Assembly (NCBI RefSeq): GCF_014385195.1
Contig: NZ_JACRTG010000031.1
Span: 1-37,055, forward strand
DNA length: 37,055 bases
Direction: 5' to 3'
Source: Paratissierella segnis
GTDB lineage: Bacteria > Bacillota > Clostridia > Tissierellales > Tissierellaceae
Position 1 is the first letter of the stretch. Every line of letters starts with the position of its first letter. Below the pieces are notes generated by a model. It was given only the letters and a program-made list of their open reading frames with translations. It searched no databases and was not told where the DNA came from. Position numbers and translations under genes: made by a program. Shown piece after piece: positions 22,671 to 30,929 of this stretch.

Positions 22671-23466
22671 TAAGTATTCTAAAGAGCATGAAATTTTTGT
22701 TGATAAGATAAAAAGGGAAAAGAAAAGTATATTAATTACACAAATCAGCGTTTTGATTATTGGTCTGCTTTTATGGGAAATAGCTGCGCAATTTAAATGG
22801 ATAGATACATTCCTTACCAGCAGCCCATCAGCAATTTGGAAGCTATTTTTAAATTACATGAAGAATGGGCAACTGATGAAACATGTCGGAATTTCTGTTT
22901 ATGAAACTATTGCAGGATTTATCTTTGGTACCTTATTAGGAATAATCATTGCTATATTGCTATGGTGGTCTAATTTTTGGGCAAAGGTATTAGACCCTTA
23001 TCTTGTTGTATTAAACAGTCTTCCAAAGACAGCCTTAGCCCCAATAATAATTATTTGGGTGGGTGCAGGATATAAGGGAATAATAGTTACAGCTATTTCA
23101 ATTTCAATTGTCGTAACGATTATGAATATGTATGAGAGCTATAAATCAGTAGATGAAGATAAAATAAAACTATTACAAACCTTTGGAGCTACAAAATTTC
23201 AAGTTTTAAGAAAATTGATATTGCCAGCCTCTATTCCAAGTATGATTAGTACTCTAAAAATAAATATAGGTTTATCTTGGGTTGGCGTCATAGTCGGAGA
23301 ATTTCTGGTATCAAGAGCCGGTATCGGATGGTTAATAGTATATGGCGGTCAGGTGTTTAAACTGGATATTGTTATGATGAGTATATTTATACTGGGACTA
23401 ATATCTGCTGTAATGTATAAATTGATATCAATTTTAGAAGATAAGCTATTTAAATGGAGCAAATAA
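22663..23466 (+). CDS. ABC transporter permease, nitrate/sulfonate/taurine type
   Basis: This 267-aa permease has about six membrane helices and the BPD-type inner-membrane loop GATKFQVLRKLILPASIPSMISTLKINIGLSWVGVIVGEFLVSRAG near residues 175-220, with the EAA-like motif. N-terminal LLLWEIAAQFKWIDTFLTSSPSAIWKLF is typical of SsuC/TauC relatives. It forms a two-gene operon with the ATPase and ends at a terminator (23467-23488). No binding protein gene is adjacent, so substrate is open: sulfonate, taurine, nitrate or thiamine precursors are known for the family. Confidence 0.9.
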   Translation: MSNKYSKEHEIFVDKIKREKKSILITQISVLIIGLLLWEIAAQFKWIDTFLTSSPSAIWKLFLNYMKNGQLMKHVGISVYETIAGFIFGTLLGIIIAILLWWSNFWAKVLDPYLVVLNSLPKTALAPIIIIWVGAGYKGIIVTAISISIVVTIMNMYESYKSVDEDKIKLLQTFGATKFQVLRKLILPASIPSMISTLKINIGLSWVGVIVGEFLVSRAGIGWLIVYGGQVFKLDIVMMSIFILGLISAVMYKLISILEDKLFKWSK

Positions 23467-23488
23467 GGATAGAGGTGCCCCTCTATCC
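23467..23488. terminator. Terminator after the ABC permease gene
   Basis: A perfect 9-bp stem GGATAGAGG / CCTCTATCC with loop TGCC lies 1 base after the permease stop. It sits between convergent genes. The T-tract is modest. Confidence 0.75.
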
Positions 23489-23493
23489 TCATC

Positions 23494-24864
23494 TTATTCT
23501 AAAGCAGTAATTTCTTTTTCTAATTTATATTTTAATATATAAATAAACCATGTTGCTAAAATTATTCCTTTCAAAATACTGGTTAAACTTAAACTCCACC
23601 ATACCCCCAATAACCCCAGAGCTGTATAAGTTGATAATATAGCAGCAAGAGGTATTCTCAATATATTGAAACTAACCCCAATGATTGTAGGAGGTAATGT
23701 CCTTCCAAGACCATTGAAAGCTCCCGCAGTCCCAATCTCTATGCACATAAATAGTTGGGATACTCCCAATATCCTTAAATATCTTACTCCTTCCCATATT
23801 GCCACAGGATCATTTGGTGTAAAAATCGTAAATAAAGGTCTGGCTGCAAATATCAATAGTAGCGATGCAAAAAGTCCGATAGAACCCAGAATTTTCATTC
23901 CGATATTATAGCCTTCTTTTATTCTATCATATTTCTTAGCACCGTAGTTCTGTCCGGTAAAGGTAGATATTGCAGTGGAAAAGCCTTCAGAAGTATTCCA
24001 TGATATGGATTCAATTTGAGAGCCTATGCTCTGCACTGCAACCGGTATAGCTCCAAATTTAGCAACTATTTTGGTCAATATCATGCTTATACTTGCATGT
24101 AATGCTGACTGCACAAATGGTGGAAATCCCAATTTTACTATATGTTTTATATATTTTAAATCCGGCTTAACCAACAACTTTACATGGGAGTATATAGTTC
24201 CGTTTAGCTTACCTGAAATAATAAATATGATGGTGACAAAAAACTGAGCTAATATTGTAGCTAAAGCAGCACCTTTGATACCCATAGCTGGGATGGGACC
24301 AAATCCAAATATAAATACCGGGTCAAGTATGATATTTGATATTAACCCCAATGCATTTACTTTAAATGGAGTCACACTATTACCCGAACTATTTAGGGCT
24401 GTTGAAAATATTGGATTTAAAAAGTGAAACACAATGCCAATTGCTATTATTGTTAAATAGTCTATTGCCATTTGAACAACATTAGGATCATCTAAATTAA
24501 AAAACCCTATAAGACTGTGCCTAAAAATAAAGAGTAAAATCGAATAAATCATTGCGATTAAAAAATCAAGCTGAAATCCATTTGAGATATATTTTTTTGC
24601 TTCATCCATATCATTCCTGCCTATCGATTGGGCTATACCTACTCCAACGCCTATTTGTGATATCATAACCAATGATGACCCGAGCCACATAAAAAACCCG
24701 GCGGTTCCAGATGCTGCAACGGCCTCCGTGCTTAACCTTCCTAGCCAAATTATATCTGTAAGATTATAAGCCATTTGAATAAAGGATGTCCCCATTATAG
24801 GCAATGCCAATTTTGTTAATGTTGGTGCAATTTTTCCTTCTAATAAGTTAAGTTCTCTGCTCAT
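23494..24864 (-). CDS. MATE family efflux transporter
   Basis: This 456-aa protein has about twelve membrane helices in two related halves, as in MATE cation-coupled exporters (DinF/NorM-like). Typical blocks are LALPIMGTSFIQMAYNLTDIIWLGRLSTEAVAASGTAGF at the start, PVFIFGFGPIPAMGIKGAALATILAQ mid-protein, and FSTAISTFTGQNYGAKKYDRIKEGY opening the second half. A role in exporting drugs or organic cations is likely but the substrate is unknown. GGAAG lies just upstream of ATG 24864. No regulator gene is adjacent. Confidence 0.92.
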   Translation of the reverse strand: MSRELNLLEGKIAPTLTKLALPIMGTSFIQMAYNLTDIIWLGRLSTEAVAASGTAGFFMWLGSSLVMISQIGVGVGIAQSIGRNDMDEAKKYISNGFQLDFLIAMIYSILLFIFRHSLIGFFNLDDPNVVQMAIDYLTIIAIGIVFHFLNPIFSTALNSSGNSVTPFKVNALGLISNIILDPVFIFGFGPIPAMGIKGAALATILAQFFVTIIFIISGKLNGTIYSHVKLLVKPDLKYIKHIVKLGFPPFVQSALHASISMILTKIVAKFGAIPVAVQSIGSQIESISWNTSEGFSTAISTFTGQNYGAKKYDRIKEGYNIGMKILGSIGLFASLLLIFAARPLFTIFTPNDPVAIWEGVRYLRILGVSQLFMCIEIGTAGAFNGLGRTLPPTIIGVSFNILRIPLAAILSTYTALGLLGVWWSLSLTSILKGIILATWFIYILKYKLEKEITALE

Positions 24865-24925
24865 TATAACTTCCTTTCATTTATGTAATTGTTAAGGAGG
24901 CTGTAATATTAGCCACCTAAAAAAA

Positions 24926-25567
24926 TTATGCCAAATAAAATAATATGCCCAAAAAATGCATAACACTTGCTCCAAGCACAAAAAAATGCCATATTGCATG
25001 ATTATAAGGAATCTTAGCATCTCTGTAAAATATTGTTCCAAAAGAATACAATAGCCCTCCTGCTAATATCCAATAAAAGAATTTGATTGATGTTGCACTG
25101 ATAATTTTTTTGATCGGAAAGATGCCAATCCAACCCATTGCTATATACAATATGACGGACAATGACTTATATTTATCAAATTTTCCAAAGGTAAATAATT
25201 TAAATATAACTCCCGCCAATGCAAGAATCCACATCATAACAATTAAAACTATTTTCAATTTCCCCGTTAAAGTTAACATCAAAACAGGAGTGTATGTTCC
25301 AGCAATAAATAGGAATATAGAAGAATGATCAAAAACTCTAAGTATTTTCTTTGCCTTTTCATTGGTAATACTATGATAGAGTGTCGAAGATAGAAACATA
25401 AGTATAATGCTAACACCATAGATGCTAAAAGAAATTATAGCAGCTATATCCTTTTTTTGTATAGATAATACAAGCAAAATTGTTAAAACAACTATCCCAA
25501 AGACAACGCCTATGCCATGAGTTATAGCATTCCACATTTCTTCTGATTTTGAGTATCGGTTTTCCAT
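24926..25567 (-). CDS. Hemolysin III family membrane protein (PAQR-like, YqfA)
   Basis: A 213-aa integral membrane protein with seven helices. It shares the conserved set of the family: SKSEEMWNAITHGIGVVFGIV, SIYGVSIILMFLSSTLYHS, FDHSSIFLFIAGTYTPVLM, and GGLLYSFGTIFYRDAKIPYNHAIWHFFVLGASVMHFLGI, with its histidines in a zinc-like arrangement. Despite the name, the role in bacteria is not settled; PAQR relatives are suspected hydrolases that alter membrane fluidity. ATG 25567 is preferred over GTG 25573, which lies too close to any ribosome site. It is transcribed alone. Confidence 0.9.
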   Translation of the reverse strand: MENRYSKSEEMWNAITHGIGVVFGIVVLTILLVLSIQKKDIAAIISFSIYGVSIILMFLSSTLYHSITNEKAKKILRVFDHSSIFLFIAGTYTPVLMLTLTGKLKIVLIVMMWILALAGVIFKLFTFGKFDKYKSLSVILYIAMGWIGIFPIKKIISATSIKFFYWILAGGLLYSFGTIFYRDAKIPYNHAIWHFFVLGASVMHFLGILFYLA

Positions 25568-25586
25568 ATACACACCAGCCTTTTAT

Positions 25587-25646
25587 AATTCACAATTCTC
25601 AGTTCTCAGTTCACAATTCACAATTCTCAGTTCACAATTCACAACC
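25587..25646. repeat. AATTCAC and TCAGTTC mixed heptamer array
   Basis: Short units of the type CACAATTCTCAGTTCTCAG and CACAATTCACAATTC alternate over about 60 bases between map and the hemolysin III gene. Two interleaved heptamers (AATTCAC and variants AATTCTC, AGTTCTC/AGTTCAC) share a 7-bp period. The array is close to the one in the btu operon. Confidence 0.8.
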
Positions 25647-25652
25647 TACACA

Positions 25653-26402
25653 TCATTCTTGTTCTGTAAGTATCATAGGCCCATCTTTTGTAATTGCTAT
25701 TGTATGTTCAAATTGCGTAGAAAGTTTGCCGTCAAATGTCCTTGCAGTCCAACCATTGTCATCTAATTTCACTCTATATGTCCCTGCATTCACCATAGGC
25801 TCTATTGTGATTACCATACCTTCCATAAGCCTAATGCCTCTCCCCGGTATTCCATAATGAAGAACCTGAGGGTCTTCATGCATTTCTCTGCCTATCCCAT
25901 GACCTACAAAATCCCTCACTACTGAAAACCCATTTTTTTCAACATGAGTTTGGACAGCATGACCTATATCTCCCAGTCTATTTCCTATAATTGCCTGTTC
26001 TATCCCTAAATATAAAGATTCTTTGGTTACATCCATAAGCTTACTAGCCTCTTCAGATAATTCTCCAACACCATAACTCCATGCAGAATCAGCCAACCAA
26101 CCGTCCAAATTCACCACCATATCTATGGTAACTATATCTCCGTTTTTTAACAAATCATCCCTAGGAAATCCATGACATACTTCGTCGTTTATAGACGCAC
26201 ATGTGGCATATTGATATCCATGATAACCTCTCTGTTCAGGATAGGCATTTCTTTCTGCCAAATACTGTTCAACAAATCCATCTATATCCTTTGTGGATAT
26301 GCCGGGCTTGATTATCTTTGCTATTTCCTTATGTAAATTTGCCAATATAACCCCTGCTTTTTTCATTTTCATTATTTCTTCTTCACTCTTCAATATAATC
26401 AT
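25653..26402 (-). CDS. map: Methionine aminopeptidase, type I
   Basis: Removes the initiator methionine from new proteins. The 249-aa pita-bread fold enzyme shows KMKKAGVILANLHKEI at the start, SINDEVCHGFPRD, VTIDMVVNLDGWLADSAWSYGVG (two metal-binding aspartates), GHGIGREMHEDPQVLHYG (metal histidine), GMVITIEPM (glutamate) and FEHTIAITKDG (glutamate). All five metal ligands are therefore present. AAGGAATG precedes the ATG at 26402. It is isolated from the ribosomal operons where map often sits, so it may be one of two copies (inference). Confidence 0.93.
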   Translation of the reverse strand: MIILKSEEEIMKMKKAGVILANLHKEIAKIIKPGISTKDIDGFVEQYLAERNAYPEQRGYHGYQYATCASINDEVCHGFPRDDLLKNGDIVTIDMVVNLDGWLADSAWSYGVGELSEEASKLMDVTKESLYLGIEQAIIGNRLGDIGHAVQTHVEKNGFSVVRDFVGHGIGREMHEDPQVLHYGIPGRGIRLMEGMVITIEPMVNAGTYRVKLDDNGWTARTFDGKLSTQFEHTIAITKDGPMILTEQE

Positions 26403-26406
26403 CGAA

Positions 26407-27345
26407 TCATTCCTTTCTATAAGATAAATATCTATAAATTACTTTTTGAAATTCATCATTAGTATGTAAATTTTTAAAATCTTTATCCTTTACAATCCAT
26501 TGAATTAAACTTGGACTCAATAGCAGCGCCCTTGTAATATCACAAATTGCTTTATCTTCGTTTCCTAAAATACTGTTACAACATGCCCTGTTATAATATA
26601 AGTCATGAGCGTCGGGATTATTTCTAATACCCTCCGTTAAAATTTTGATCGAACATTCATACATTTTATCTTCAATATAAATAGCAGACATATTTAAATA
26701 TATATTTCCATATTGAGGATTAATACTTTTAGATTTATTATAATATTCTAGGGCTTTTTCATGATTTCCCAATCTTGTAAATACTACACCCATATTGAAC
26801 AAAGCCTTATAAAAATCCGGATTAATCTCCAAGCTTTTGTTTATCATTTTAAAAGCCATATCATAATCCCCTAACTCCTCATATAGGGAACCTATGTTAT
26901 TATAAGTTATATAGTCATTGGGTTCAATTTCTATTACTCTGTAATAATATTCCAATGCTTTTTTTCGATCCCCCATGTTATCAAAAATCGTAGCTATATT
27001 ATAATATGCCCTCCAGTACCTGGGATTGATACATGCCACTTTCATATAATTTTCCAATGCTTCCTTATTATTTCCTAAGCTTTCTTCTATTAATCCCAGA
27101 TTGTAATACGCCTCATAATTGTCATTGTCTATTTCTAGGATTTTGTTGTAAATTTCAATTGAATTTTCAATCATATCCAGCTCATCATAAATAACAGCTA
27201 TATTAAATAAAAGGAGAATAGTATTTTCTCTTTCCCCTTTGTATGAAAGTGCTCTTTTATAAAATTCTAATGCTTTTAATTTGTCGTTTTTCAAATAAAA
27301 ATTTTCTGCTAATAGCATATAGTTTTTTCTTTTATAGTCCCTCAA
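26407..27345 (-). CDS. Tetratricopeptide repeat protein
   Basis: This protein of about 312 aa is almost entirely TPR helical repeats, about eight units of 34 residues. Examples are YYNLGLIEESLGNNKEALENYMKVACINPRYWRAYYNIATIFDNMGDRKKALEYYYRVIEIEPNDYITYNNIGSLYEELGDYDMAF. The gene has no signal peptide, so it is probably a cytoplasmic scaffold; the partner is unknown. The frame opens with GTG at 27354, but GAGGTG overlaps that codon, so TTG at 27345 is better placed. It ends 4 bases before map, which suggests co-expression with map. Confidence 0.85.
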   Translation of the reverse strand: MRDYKRKNYMLLAENFYLKNDKLKALEFYKRALSYKGERENTILLLFNIAVIYDELDMIENSIEIYNKILEIDNDNYEAYYNLGLIEESLGNNKEALENYMKVACINPRYWRAYYNIATIFDNMGDRKKALEYYYRVIEIEPNDYITYNNIGSLYEELGDYDMAFKMINKSLEINPDFYKALFNMGVVFTRLGNHEKALEYYNKSKSINPQYGNIYLNMSAIYIEDKMYECSIKILTEGIRNNPDAHDLYYNRACCNSILGNEDKAICDITRALLLSPSLIQWIVKDKDFKNLHTNDEFQKVIYRYLSYRKE

Positions 27346-27384
27346 TCTGTACACCTCATATATAGTTTACCACAATTAAAGAAA

Positions 27385-27410
27385 AAAAGTAGAGTTATTT
27401 CTCTACTTTT
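27385..27410 (-). terminator. Terminator overlapping the end of the P-type ATPase gene
   Basis: AAAAGTAGAG pairs with CTCTACTTTT around TTATTT, the loop that contains the TAA stop codon. On the minus strand TTTCTTTAATT follows. The stem reuses the last codons of the gene. Confidence 0.85.
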
Positions 27411-29506
27411 AATGCCCTAATTGAATTTAATATAGCTATAATCGAAACACCGACATCCGCAAAAACGGCCGCCCACATTGTAGCAATTCCAAAAGCTCCA
27501 AGGACTAGAACTATTAGTTTTATTGCTAATGCCAAGATAATATTCTGCGTCACAATTTTCTTAGTATTTTTTGCTATTTTAATTGCTGTAGCAATCTTAC
27601 CTATTTCATCCGTCATAATGACTATATCCGAGGCTTCTATGGCTGCATCAGAGCCCAAAGCACCCATTGCAATACCAATGTCAGCCCTTGCCAGTACCGG
27701 AGCATCATTTACTCCATCCCCTACAAAAATAACCTTACTGTTAGTTTTTTTGCTCAATATATCCTCAAATGCATTTACCTTATCTTGTGGTAGTAGATCC
27801 CCGTACACCTTATCCAACCCTGCTAATTTGCCTACCTTCTCTGCTGTTTCTTGATTATCTCCGGAAAGCATTATAGTTTCTTTTATTCCCAATTTTTTTA
27901 ACCTTCCAATGTCTTCAGCGGTATTTTCCTTTAATTCATCTGAAACTATTATAGTCCCTATATGTTTATTTCCCTCTGATATATAAACAGTTGTTCCAAT
28001 GGAATCTACTTCTTCAATTTCAACGCCATTTCCCACTAACAAATCCTTATTTCCTAACAGAATTGTATTGCCGTCTATTTTTGCTTCGATTCCCTTTCCG
28101 GAGATCTCCTTATAATCCTTTATATATTCTCTTTGTATTTCTTTGTCATAGGACTCAACTATTGACTTCCCAATAGGATGATTGGAAAATGCCTCACCAT
28201 ATGCAGCAAGTTCCAACACTTCTTCTTTTGAATAATCATCATAATTGAAAATTTTAGTAACTTTAAATGTACCTTTTGTAATAGTTCCCGTCTTGTCAAA
28301 AACTATTGTCTCCACATCATTCAAAGCTTCCAAGTAATTTCCGCCTTTTATTAAAATGCCCGATTTTGAAGCTCCTCCAATACCTCCAAAGAAACCTAAC
28401 GGTATTGAAATAACCAATGCACAAGGGCATGAAATTACAAGAAATATAAATGCTCTATATGCCCAATCCCTTAAATCACCGAAAGCCAAAATTGGGGGTA
28501 AAATACCTATAATTAATGCTGAAAAAACAACAACCGGAGTATATATACTTGCAAATTTGGTGATAAAATTTTCAGTAGGTGCTTTTTTACCGGAAGCATT
28601 TTCTACTAAATCCAATATCTTAGATACAGTTGATTCACCAAATTCCTTTTCTACTTGAACCTTCAATAGTCCATGATTGTTAACTACCCCTGAAATGATA
28701 TGATCCCCTTCTCTTATATTTCTCGGAACTGACTCTCCTGTAATATTTGATGTGTCTATGGTTGATTCTCCCTCTACAACTATGCCGTCTAAAGGTACTT
28801 TTTCACCTGGTTTTATAAGTATATAATCTCCAATAGCTACATCAGTTGGATTTACGACAGTTATTTCATCTTCGGCTATTAAATTGGCATAATCAGGTTT
28901 GATATCAAGAAGCGCAGTAATTGATTTTCTTGAATGATTGACTGCCATTCCCTGAAACATTTCTCCAACTTGATAAAATAGCATTACAGCTACTCCTTCA
29001 GGATATTCACCTATGATAAAAGCGCCAAAGGTTGCTAAAGTCATCAAGAAATTCTCATCAAATTGAATACCTGCTGCCACATTTTTTATAGCCCTAATAA
29101 TTACATCATAGCCCACTATTAAATAACTCAATAGATATGTTATAAATCTTATATTACCTTCTAATTTTAATAAATTTGGTATTATAAATAATATAAGGCT
29201 TATCCCTATTCTAATGATATCCTTTTTATCTGCTTTGCCATGATCATGGTTGTGTTCGTGACTGTGAGCATGATTTGCATTAATATCCAGAACTTTAACT
29301 TCAGGCTCTACTTTTTTTACAAATTTTTTTATATTGCCTTTTATATCATCTTCATCATTATCATTTATAATATTAATTTTTAATTTTTTAGTAACAAAAT
29401 CAAGTTGTGCGGAAGATACGCCTTCAATTTCATTTGAAAACTTTTCAATCTTTGCTGCACATCCTGCACAATTAAGTCCTTCCAATTCCAGCTCTATTAC
29501 CTTCAT
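27395..29506 (-). CDS. cadA: Zn/Cd/Pb-type P1B heavy-metal-exporting ATPase
   Basis: Exports divalent metal ions such as zinc, cadmium or lead with ATP. About 703 aa. It starts with a heavy-metal-associated domain with GLNCAGCAAK (CxxC), then a histidine-rich linker HAHSHEHNHDHG. Membrane helices and catalytic parts follow in order: TGESVPRN, SCPCALVIS (CPC metal site), DKTGTITKG with the phosphorylated aspartate, SNHPIGKS (HP) and GDGVNDAPVLARADIGIAMG. ATG 29506 has AAAGGGGAC ahead. The frame upstream to 29536 lies inside the operator. The His linker suggests zinc (ZntA/CadA type); copper is less likely because its usual motifs differ. Confidence 0.92.
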   Translation of the reverse strand: MKVIELELEGLNCAGCAAKIEKFSNEIEGVSSAQLDFVTKKLKINIINDNDEDDIKGNIKKFVKKVEPEVKVLDINANHAHSHEHNHDHGKADKKDIIRIGISLILFIIPNLLKLEGNIRFITYLLSYLIVGYDVIIRAIKNVAAGIQFDENFLMTLATFGAFIIGEYPEGVAVMLFYQVGEMFQGMAVNHSRKSITALLDIKPDYANLIAEDEITVVNPTDVAIGDYILIKPGEKVPLDGIVVEGESTIDTSNITGESVPRNIREGDHIISGVVNNHGLLKVQVEKEFGESTVSKILDLVENASGKKAPTENFITKFASIYTPVVVFSALIIGILPPILAFGDLRDWAYRAFIFLVISCPCALVISIPLGFFGGIGGASKSGILIKGGNYLEALNDVETIVFDKTGTITKGTFKVTKIFNYDDYSKEEVLELAAYGEAFSNHPIGKSIVESYDKEIQREYIKDYKEISGKGIEAKIDGNTILLGNKDLLVGNGVEIEEVDSIGTTVYISEGNKHIGTIIVSDELKENTAEDIGRLKKLGIKETIMLSGDNQETAEKVGKLAGLDKVYGDLLPQDKVNAFEDILSKKTNSKVIFVGDGVNDAPVLARADIGIAMGALGSDAAIEASDIVIMTDEIGKIATAIKIAKNTKKIVTQNIILALAIKLIVLVLGAFGIATMWAAVFADVGVSIIAILNSIRALKVEK

Positions 29507-29525
29507 AAAGTTGTCCCCTTTTTTC

Positions 29526-29592
29526 AATATTAACATATGAGCAATTGTTCATATGTTAATATTATTATATGTCTATTTATAATTTATGTCAA
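29526..29592 (-). promoter_or_regulatory. Consensus promoter with ArsR/SmtB-like palindromic operator
   Basis: TTGACA (29587-29592) and TATAAT (29564-29569) on the minus strand are exactly 17 bp apart, a perfect sigma-A promoter. A nearly perfect 38-bp palindrome (29526-29563) starts right after the -10 box: arms of 15 bp, TCATATGTTAATATT, around GCAATTGT. Its centre fits the TGAnCA-N2-TGTTCA pattern of ArsR/SmtB metal-sensing repressors. No such regulator gene is in the window. Confidence 0.85.
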
Positions 29593-29648
29593 TGAAAAAA
29601 GTTGCAAATTTTATGATATAACTGGAAATGAAAAGTCTTTTGGTGCTT

Positions 29649-29680
29649 ATGTCATTCTGAGCGCTAGTGAAGAATCCCAT
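29649..29680. repeat. Dispersed repeat, short copy
   Basis: GTCATTCTGAGCGCTAGTGA followed by AGAATCCCATAG matches the reverse of the longer copies at 30644 and 34274 (TGTCATCCTTGAGCGTAAAG form). It is intergenic, between the P-type ATPase promoter and the nitroreductase gene, close to its stop codon. Confidence 0.65.
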
Positions 29681-29698
29681 AGTGTATTGTGCATTGAA

Positions 29699-30511
29699 TT
29701 ATAGATGATACTCACCTATATATTTATAATTTAATCCAGCTTTTTTAATATTTCCGTCTATCAATTTCCATTTATTTTTGATACCTTGGGTATTTGCTAG
29801 CGCTTCAAAATAATACATGATGATGCCTGCATCCTCAAATAAAGGTCTTTCTGTGTCTTTGTATGCAATCAGCAATTTAACTATCGGTCCATCTAATACA
29901 AATCTCCATGGCTGCAAATTTTTAGTCGATGGAGCAAACCTTGCATAGAAAAATAAATCTCCTAAACCTCTAGTCTCTAAGTCCTCCATATCTACTAACC
30001 TATCAAGTCCTTTTTCAAACACCAAATCTTCAACCCCGATTCTTTCACTAAAAGGATCTTGAACGAAAGGATTTTTAGGCTTTTCATATCCTATTGCTAA
30101 TAAATGATTTACTATAACTATATCATCGCCAAGAATTTCTTTCTTTTTATTTTCATCCACTCCCAAGATGCTAACCCAGCATGTAGATATACCCATTTCA
30201 TTCAATTTAGTTATTAATTTTTCAGCATAATATGCACTGTATATGATGGTTTTATCATCATCATTTTTAAGCTCTAACAAAATATAATGAGGGCTTTCAA
30301 TCATCACCCCCGAATAGCCTCCCAATCCCTTCAATCCCCCATATAAGAGTTCTCCATTTTCATATAATCTAAATTTAATATTGCCTGATCCCTCTTCGTT
30401 TTCAAATTCCTTCAAATTCAAAGTTAATTCCTCTAATGTGTTGGGATCAATTTTCTTTTTCTTAAAATCTCTAACCGACTTCCTACTCTTCAAAAAATTT
30501 GCCATTATCAT
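29699..30511 (-). CDS. Nitroreductase family protein
   Basis: This 270-aa flavoprotein-like protein belongs to the nitroreductase superfamily (the TM1586-like two-domain branch). It begins with KSRKSVRDFKKKKIDPNTLEEL, the first FMN-binding arginine segment. The second half carries GLGDLFFYARFAPSTKNLQPWRFVLDG, the usual FMN-contact block. It would reduce nitro, quinone or other acceptors with NAD(P)H; the true substrate is unknown. ATG 30511 has GGAGGGG eight bases ahead, and MANFLK at 30505 is an alternative start. There is no apparent operon partner. Confidence 0.85.
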   Translation of the reverse strand: MIMANFLKSRKSVRDFKKKKIDPNTLEELTLNLKEFENEEGSGNIKFRLYENGELLYGGLKGLGGYSGVMIESPHYILLELKNDDDKTIIYSAYYAEKLITKLNEMGISTCWVSILGVDENKKKEILGDDIVIVNHLLAIGYEKPKNPFVQDPFSERIGVEDLVFEKGLDRLVDMEDLETRGLGDLFFYARFAPSTKNLQPWRFVLDGPIVKLLIAYKDTERPLFEDAGIIMYYFEALANTQGIKNKWKLIDGNIKKAGLNYKYIGEYHL

Positions 30512-30643
30512 TTTTATGCCCCCTCCATTTAATTTTATGTTTAATCCAATTTATACATTTAGACTCATACTTCATCTTCTAATCAATGACCCTAAAGTTC
30601 TACCCTGGTAACTCTTACCTCTTACCTTTTACTTATTACCTAT

Positions 30644-30781
30644 CCGGAGATCCTTCGCTTTACGCTCAAGGATGACACAGCAGTAATTATCCCGATAAGC
30701 TCAACCCTAGCAATTCTTTACTCTTAGTTCTTCACTTTTCTTTCAATTGTGAATTGTGAATCGTGAACTGTGAATTGAATT
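30644..30781. repeat. Dispersed intergenic repeat, long copy A
   Basis: From CCGGAGATCCTTCGCTTTAC through AGCTCAACC, CTTAGTTCTTCACTTTTC to GTGAATTGTGAAT, this stretch matches copy B at 34274-34386 with few changes. Copy B runs in the same direction. A GTGAATT heptamer run ends it. It lies just upstream of the UvrD-like helicase gene. Confidence 0.8.
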
Positions 30782-30833
30782 AAGTTGTGAACTGTAATAT
30801 ATTATTACCCTTTATTATAAGTAAATATAGGTT

Positions 30834-30862
30834 TTGTGTACAAAGAAATAAAAATTTATGAT
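30834..30862 (+). promoter_or_regulatory. Possible promoter of the helicase gene
   Basis: TTGTGT (30834-30839) and TATGAT (30857-30862) are 17 bp apart, followed by the ribosome site AAAGGAG before ATG 30930. The -35 is weak. Confidence 0.4.
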
Positions 30863-30929
30863 AGAATTATTAATGTATACAATTATAAGGGGTAATTATT
30901 TATATTTCTCCCATTACAAAGGAGCAATT

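Noticed and set aside
24895..24918. Terminator between the hemolysin III and MATE genes
   Set aside because: The stem AGGAGGCT/AGCCACCT has a mismatch and no T-tract follows on either strand, so evidence is too weak.
25587..25646. CRISPR array
   Set aside because: Repeats are 7 bp and contiguous, without unique spacers of constant length, and no cas gene is present.
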